Shown: piece by piece, positions 59,901-64,000 of the stretch
How positions within the stretch are numbered: the stretch's first letter is position 1
Layout of the letters: each line of letters starts with the position of its first letter
Source of the DNA: Pleodorina starrii
Taxonomy: Eukaryota > Chlorophyta > Chlorophyceae > Chlamydomonadales > Volvocaceae
Direction of reading: 5' to 3'
Length of the DNA: 64,000 bases
NCBI GenBank assembly: GCA_030267565.1
Contig: BRXU01000007.1
Coordinates: forward strand, 3,968,001-4,032,000
Position numbers and translations under genes: made by a program
The notes under the pieces: model-generated
What the model was told of the DNA's origin: nothing
What the model saw: the letters and a program-made list of their open reading frames with translations, nothing else
Databases searched by the model: none

Positions 59901-60266
59901 GGGTAACATCCGTACCGGCTTGATGGATCGCAGGACGGCTCCTGTGGCCAGCTCCACAATCTGAAGGGGGTGCGTTCGGTGGAGGGGTGGCAGGGCGCTG
60001 GTGAGGTACTGCAGAAGCAGGGTGACTGCTCGCCGTCGGCCCGCGACAGCGATGCCTTGAGGTGTTTATGAGGGGGCAACAGCAGAGCTGTAGGTGAGTG
60101 GAACAGAAGGCAAACACGGGCTCACCTTGACCTCGTCGGAGCATGAGCATGCTAGCAGCTTGCCATCCCGTGTGAGACGTGCTGTGCCTCCGGTGTAAAA
60201 TACTTGAAGTTTTGAAGTCGGCCGGTATGTGGCCTTCAGCTGCAGTTGCGGCGCTGCTGCCGGCAT
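50938..60266 (-). CDS. UTP13: UTP13/TBL3, WD-repeat protein of the small-subunit processome
   Basis: Nucleolar component of the UTP-B (t-UTP/PWP2) subcomplex that assembles on pre-rRNA for 18S processing. Exon 1 (60120-60266) starts [20 protein letters not shown] and reads [20 protein letters not shown]. Then come two seven-bladed WD propellers: [20 protein letters not shown] (59.2 kb), [40 protein letters not shown] (58.7 kb), [20 protein letters not shown] (58.3 kb), [20 protein letters not shown] (56.6 kb), [20 protein letters not shown] (55.4 kb), [20 protein letters not shown] (55.2 kb), [20 protein letters not shown] (54.6 kb) and [20 protein letters not shown] (54.3 kb). The helical Utp13 C-terminal domain follows ([20 protein letters not shown] at 53.3 kb, [15 protein letters not shown] at 52.85 kb). 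The final exon, from about 52452, starts [14 protein letters not shown] and then carries an extra tail of about 500 residues, first Glu/Asp-rich, then Ala/Lys/Gly-rich, ending KKARRA. That tail is absent from human TBL3 (about 800 residues). One intron contains telomere-like repeats. Confidence 0.93.
54111..54184. repeat. 34-bp direct duplication in a UTP13 intron
   Basis: GGCCAGTTTTCAATGCCAAA plus flanking bases occurs twice in tandem, at about 54119 and 54153, within a UTP13 intron. Confidence 0.85.
57394..57421 (+). repeat. interstitial telomere-type repeats in a UTP13 intron
   Basis: Three TTTTAGGG units (57394, 57403, 57411), two of them with an extra G, matching the Chlamydomonas telomere repeat. 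They lie between the UTP13 exons near 57.34 kb and 57.68 kb. Confidence 0.85.
58870..58916. repeat. GATA/GATG microsatellite in a UTP13 intron
   Basis: A run of GATG and TAGA tetranucleotides of about 45 bases, located between coding exons. Confidence 0.85.
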
Positions 60267-61391
60267 TCTTCACGACGCCTATTTCAGTGGGCGGTCGCCG
60301 CGAGCCCCCCTACTTCCTAATTATAAATTTTAGCTCCTAATGATTGGTTTGGCATGTAAAAAAGGCACTGTTACCAATTCGTCGTCGTGTAACGGAAGCG
60401 GCGCCGCCTCGCGCAAACAGCGAGCTAGCTTTTAAGAGTGCTGAAACCGGTACAGACTTATTTAAAATCCGATACCAATATGTCATAACATTATGTGTTT
60501 CTAGCTCTTCCGCGTTGATTTTCATACGGTAGTTTGCAACGATTGCACGGCATGGCCTGTCTGCTTACCATTTGTCCGCATTAGCTATTCATTTACGTAA
60601 AGATTTAAGTCTCTTACCACCTGAGCCAAAATTAGTTCCTGCACTTGCTCGATGAAGACTTCTGCCTGTTCCCAGCTGTCCCGCGGGCCATATCAGCAAA
60701 TCTATTAGATACCCCAGGACCAGGACCAGAACGTTGAGTCCAGGTAAGCCACGCAAGTGTGGGGATGCGTATTTACAGGGTTTGCACGATCAGGAGGTCT
60801 CCCAGGCTTTTCGACACTGCAAGCGTCAGAACACTCAGGAACATTGAACGACCGATGTAGGGCACGACGGCGCAACCCTGCGTAGCCAGGGCATGAGGCC
60901 CGCACCAGCGGTCCCTTCGAATCCACGCCCACTACACACGGAGCTCTGAAAGCCGACATGGTGAGAGACATGATGGGGCACGACGAAACGGTGGAGACCA
61001 ACAGAGTCGTACCTACGTAAGAGGCGCACGGCACAACTACCGTACGTCATTCGCTGACCATCAGCGCCATCCCTGGACGCCATCCCGGCTACCCCCGGGC
61101 CGCCCCTTCCATCTTCCTCAGACGGTGCAGCGCTCCTCTGCCCAACAGCGACACATCAGCGACACGTCAGCGACTCACTTTGATGATGACGTCAACCCTC
61201 GTGATGGACGGAAGAGTAACACGCACCGACGGAGGAGACATCACCAAGTCAATAATAGCCAGAGAACCCCACCATTCCCACATGAGACGCAACGGGAATT
61301 TTCAGGTCCACTGTAAAAGCGCCATTCAGGGCTCGCGCGGGACCACAAGGCGCTACGGCACCACCGCAGGGCTACAACACACGCGACCCGC
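60267..61391. other. spacer between UTP13 start and PRMT stop
   Basis: Contains the UTP13 promoter and 5' UTR, then the PRMT 3' UTR, all on the minus strand. The first part (60300-60660) is more AT-rich. No gene, RNA or repeat was recognised. Confidence 0.5.
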
Positions 61392-64000
61392 TCAAAACCA
61401 CACGGCCGGCAAACCCAGGCTCACGTCCTCGGGGCGCACCAGTCCCACGCGACCCTCGCCACCCTCCTCAACCCCCACGCTCCCCTCCGCCGCCGCCACC
61501 GCTGCCGCCACCGCCCGCCCGTCATCGGCCCCGATCCCTGCGCCGCCGCCGCCGCTGCCAGCCTTGCCGTACAGTCGCTCCAGCAGCGTCAGCCTGTGCG
61601 TCACCTCCGCCAGCGCGACGGGATCGAGCGCCAGGCTGCCGCAGTGCCGCCACAGCGGCGCCAGGTCGGCGGCGATTGACGTGGTGGCGCCGCCGCCGCC
61701 GCCGCCGATGCGAGGTAGGCGCTGCAGCCACTCCGAAACCAGGAGCTGGCAGTAGCGCGCCCGCTGCACATGCGGGTTCTCTATGCTGACGCCGCCACCC
61801 CACTCAACCTGCGGCAGCGGTGGGACGGTGTATTACGTGTATAGGGACACGGAAGGAGGGGAAGTGTGGCGAGACGGCGGGAAAACTTAAGAGTTGGAAC
61901 GGCTGGTATGGTGAGAAAGAGCCGTAGGAGATGCGGGAGTTGCCGTACCTTGAAGGGTGGGCGGGGCACCGGCACTCCGACGCCGGGGCGCAGCCCGAAG
62001 CGGATGCCCGCCGTCGTCCGCTGAGCGTGCAGTACGACAGTACGGCCGCCGCCGCCGCCGCCGCTGGTGTCGCTGTCGCCGCCGCCGCCGGGCAGCGCGA
62101 CCGGCAGCGCGCAGTCTAGGTATTGCAGTGCCTGGCAGCGGCGGCTGTAGCGGCGGCCGTAGCGGCGGTTGGCGCCGCCAGCGGCGGCGGCGGCGGCGGC
62201 GGCGAGCGCCTCCTCCGCCGTCGAGGCGAGGCCCGGAGGGGCGTTGGATAGCGGCGGCTCGTCGGAATGCTCGTCCAACTTCAGGTCGTACCAAAACGCC
62301 ACGGCGTTCAAGACTCCTGCAGCCGAATGCCGGGGACAAGGTGTTACACGTGCGCTGCTAACTTTGCGTCTTTGGACATCTGGCGCCAACGTTGTAATAC
62401 CAGCCGTACGCAAGGTACGGCAAGCACGGCAGCCGTACCTTTGGCAACGACCTGCGCCTCTACGAGCGCCGTTGACGGATACACCGCTCCGCCACGACCG
62501 CCGCCAAGGTCATCGGCCGGCGGCTGCGTGAAATTGAAGTCGAACACGGGTACGGGCGCCGTCAGCTGCCGGTACGGCAGGTCCTGTAGCCGTACAGTCT
62601 CGTACTTGTCGTCCCACCTGCGGCCGCGTGGGTGCACCCGACGGACCATAACGACCCGATGGCGCAACATATATCAAAACCCAACCGACCTAGCATGACA
62701 TGGCATTCCAGTCGCACGACATTAATTTTCAGGGGTGCATGTATGGTGAAATTGAGCTGTGGACGGTTTATCCCGAATCCCCTAAACACGGTGCCTGCAG
62801 GCGCGCAGGCAGGCGCGGAGGGGGGGCAGCGATGCATCACACACGATGTGCGTGCTGTGTAGCAATTTGCTCCGGAACCACAGCGCCCCCCGCCCCGAAA
62901 CCGCAGCCGCAGTGAGACCGCGCAGCATGCAGCCAGATGCCGCAGCGCCATCACACGCCCGTACGACCGTACAGCTGCACGGCCCGTACCTGTACTTGTT
63001 GAGTGCCGACATGTCCTCCCCCGCCACCCGCCTGGTGAGCAGCTCCAAACCCACAGCCCACACGCGCGCGGCCGCCGGCACCACCTCCACACGGCCACCG
63101 GGCGCACCGCCCTCCTCCGCGTCCGCGCCTCCCCTCCCCGCCGCTTCCACCTCCGCATCCGGCTGCTGCTGCTGCTGCTGCGGCGGCGGCGGGTGCGGCG
63201 CCGCCTCCTCCGGCTCCGCCGCCGGCGGTCCGGAACCCGCCAGCCGCCGTTTGACGCACTCCAGGGTGGCCAGCGCGCGGTGGCCCAGTAGACCTGTCGT
63301 ACGGGTGTCGTGCAGGCGTTAGGCGAATATTGGGCATTCTGACCAGCACCCAAACTTAGCGCCGTGCGCCGCTGCTGGCGCCTTGGTAAAAGGCAGTAGA
63401 AAGCAAGAGAGAGGGGGCACCCGCAAGGCAACGGTTGCCGGCCCAAGAGCGCTCTTCAATCGCTCTGTTCCTCCGAGAACTCCTCACCCGCGTCGAACAA
63501 GTCCAGGATGATCAGATTGGCGCCGGTGTACGGCAGATCTCTGCCCCGTACGAGCTCCCCCACGTCGCCCGGGATCACCGCAACCTTGTGCCGGGAGGAT
63601 GGATGGATGGAGAAAGGGAGGGAGGGAAGGGGAGGGAGGAAGGGAAAGGGTTTGATTGCCATTGGGCCTGAGGGCGCGGCACACGTCAGGCAGGACCCAA
63701 CACAGGGGTGCCAACCCGCCGCCCGCCCCTCACGCAAAACACGCATCCCAGATCCCACCCACCTTGTGCCCCAGTCCGTTCTCCGCCGCGCACCGCCTCG
63801 CCGCCGCCACCAGGCCCGGGTGCACCTCCGCCGCCACCACACTGTCCGCCCCCGCCGCCGCCGCCGCCAGCGCCAGCGCGCCGCCGCCGCACCCCACATC
63901 CAGAGCCACCACCGGACGGCCTGCGGTGTCCGGTCCGGCAGGCCCAGGAACGGCGGAAGACGGAACCAGCCGGGTCCCATGTCGTGACCCATGGGTCGGT
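61392..64000 (-). CDS. protein arginine methyltransferase, PRMT9/PRMT7 type (5' end outside window)
   Basis: Transfers methyl groups from S-adenosylmethionine to protein arginines. Going down in coordinate, the exon at 63762-63912 reads VALDVGCGGGALALAAAAAG (motif I, SAM-binding), then AAEVHPGLVAAARRCAAENG. The next (63505-63592) reads VAVIPGDVGELVRGRDLPYT, then ANLIILDLFDAG, which splices to GLLGHRALATLECVKRRL (about 63245-63300); together these correspond to the double-E loop and the helix after it. Then VVPAAARVWAVGLELLTRRV and MSALNKYR (to about 62990), WDDKYETVRLQDLPYRQL (62.6 kb) and VPVFDFNFTQPP. The barrel part follows: GVLNAVAFWYDLKLDEHSD, CQALQYLDCALPVAL, VVLHAQRTTAGIRFGL (61960-62330). 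The last exon (61392-61805) reads VEWGGGVSIENPHVQRARYC and ends LPAVWF then stop. D-A-G-L-L-G resembles PRMT9 (D-A-G-x-F-G) more than PRMT7. Low-complexity Gly, Gln and Ala inserts are common. The first Glu of the double-E loop is Asp here. Confidence 0.82.

Noticed and set aside
1..64000. A functional gene cluster or defence system
   Set aside because: The recognised genes (DLST, EF-hand, F-box, ARMC6, HSP101, lipocalin, GH5, UTP13, PRMT) share no pathway and stand in mixed orientation with separate promoters.

Overview
The window is nuclear DNA from a green alga of the Chlamydomonas/Volvox (volvocine) type. The evidence is very high GC coding sequence, genes split by many short GT-AG introns, Ala/Gly/Pro/Gln-rich protein tails, telomere-like TTTTAGGG motifs inside the sequence, and conserved eukaryotic proteins. 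It is not bacterial: no gene is a single uninterrupted reading frame, and three eukaryotic-type tRNA genes are present. All protein gene models below were assembled by eye from conserved exon pieces, so terminal and weakly conserved exons are approximate.

Layout. (1) 1.2-6.3 kb, minus: mitochondrial 2-oxoglutarate dehydrogenase E2 (DLST). (2) 6.3-8.4 kb: repeat-rich spacer with foldback sequences and a telomere-like hairpin. (3) 8.4-9.3 kb, plus: small EFCAB11-like EF-hand protein. (4) 9.9-11.2 kb, minus: F-box protein. (5) 12.1-15.7 kb, plus: ARMC6-type armadillo protein. (6) 18.0-24.0 kb, plus: complete cytosolic HSP101/ClpB disaggregase with 12 exons. (7) 16.7-26.2 kb, minus: three tRNA-Pro genes with anticodons UGG, CGG and AGG. 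(8) 27.2-37.8 kb: a composite transposon, two near-identical copies of a long-TIR element in tandem, bounded by an 8-bp target duplication and carrying a nested pair of smaller TIR elements. (9) 39.8-42.0 kb, minus: secreted lipocalin. (10) 43.7-49.7 kb, plus: secreted GH5 beta-mannanase-like enzyme with Pro-rich and Gln-rich extensions. (11) 50.9-60.3 kb, minus: UTP13/TBL3, a WD-repeat ribosome-biogenesis protein with an unusually long charged tail. (12) 61.4 kb to the window edge, minus: a PRMT9/PRMT7-type arginine methyltransferase, 5' end missing.

The protein genes are unrelated housekeeping genes, as expected in a eukaryotic chromosome, and I see no operon or functional cluster. The most unusual part is 27.2-37.8 kb: a recent tandem duplication of a foldback transposon that creates a large near-perfect palindrome in the middle, and inside its second copy a full-length element sitting beside its own internally deleted derivative. 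I did not find a new defence or metabolic system.
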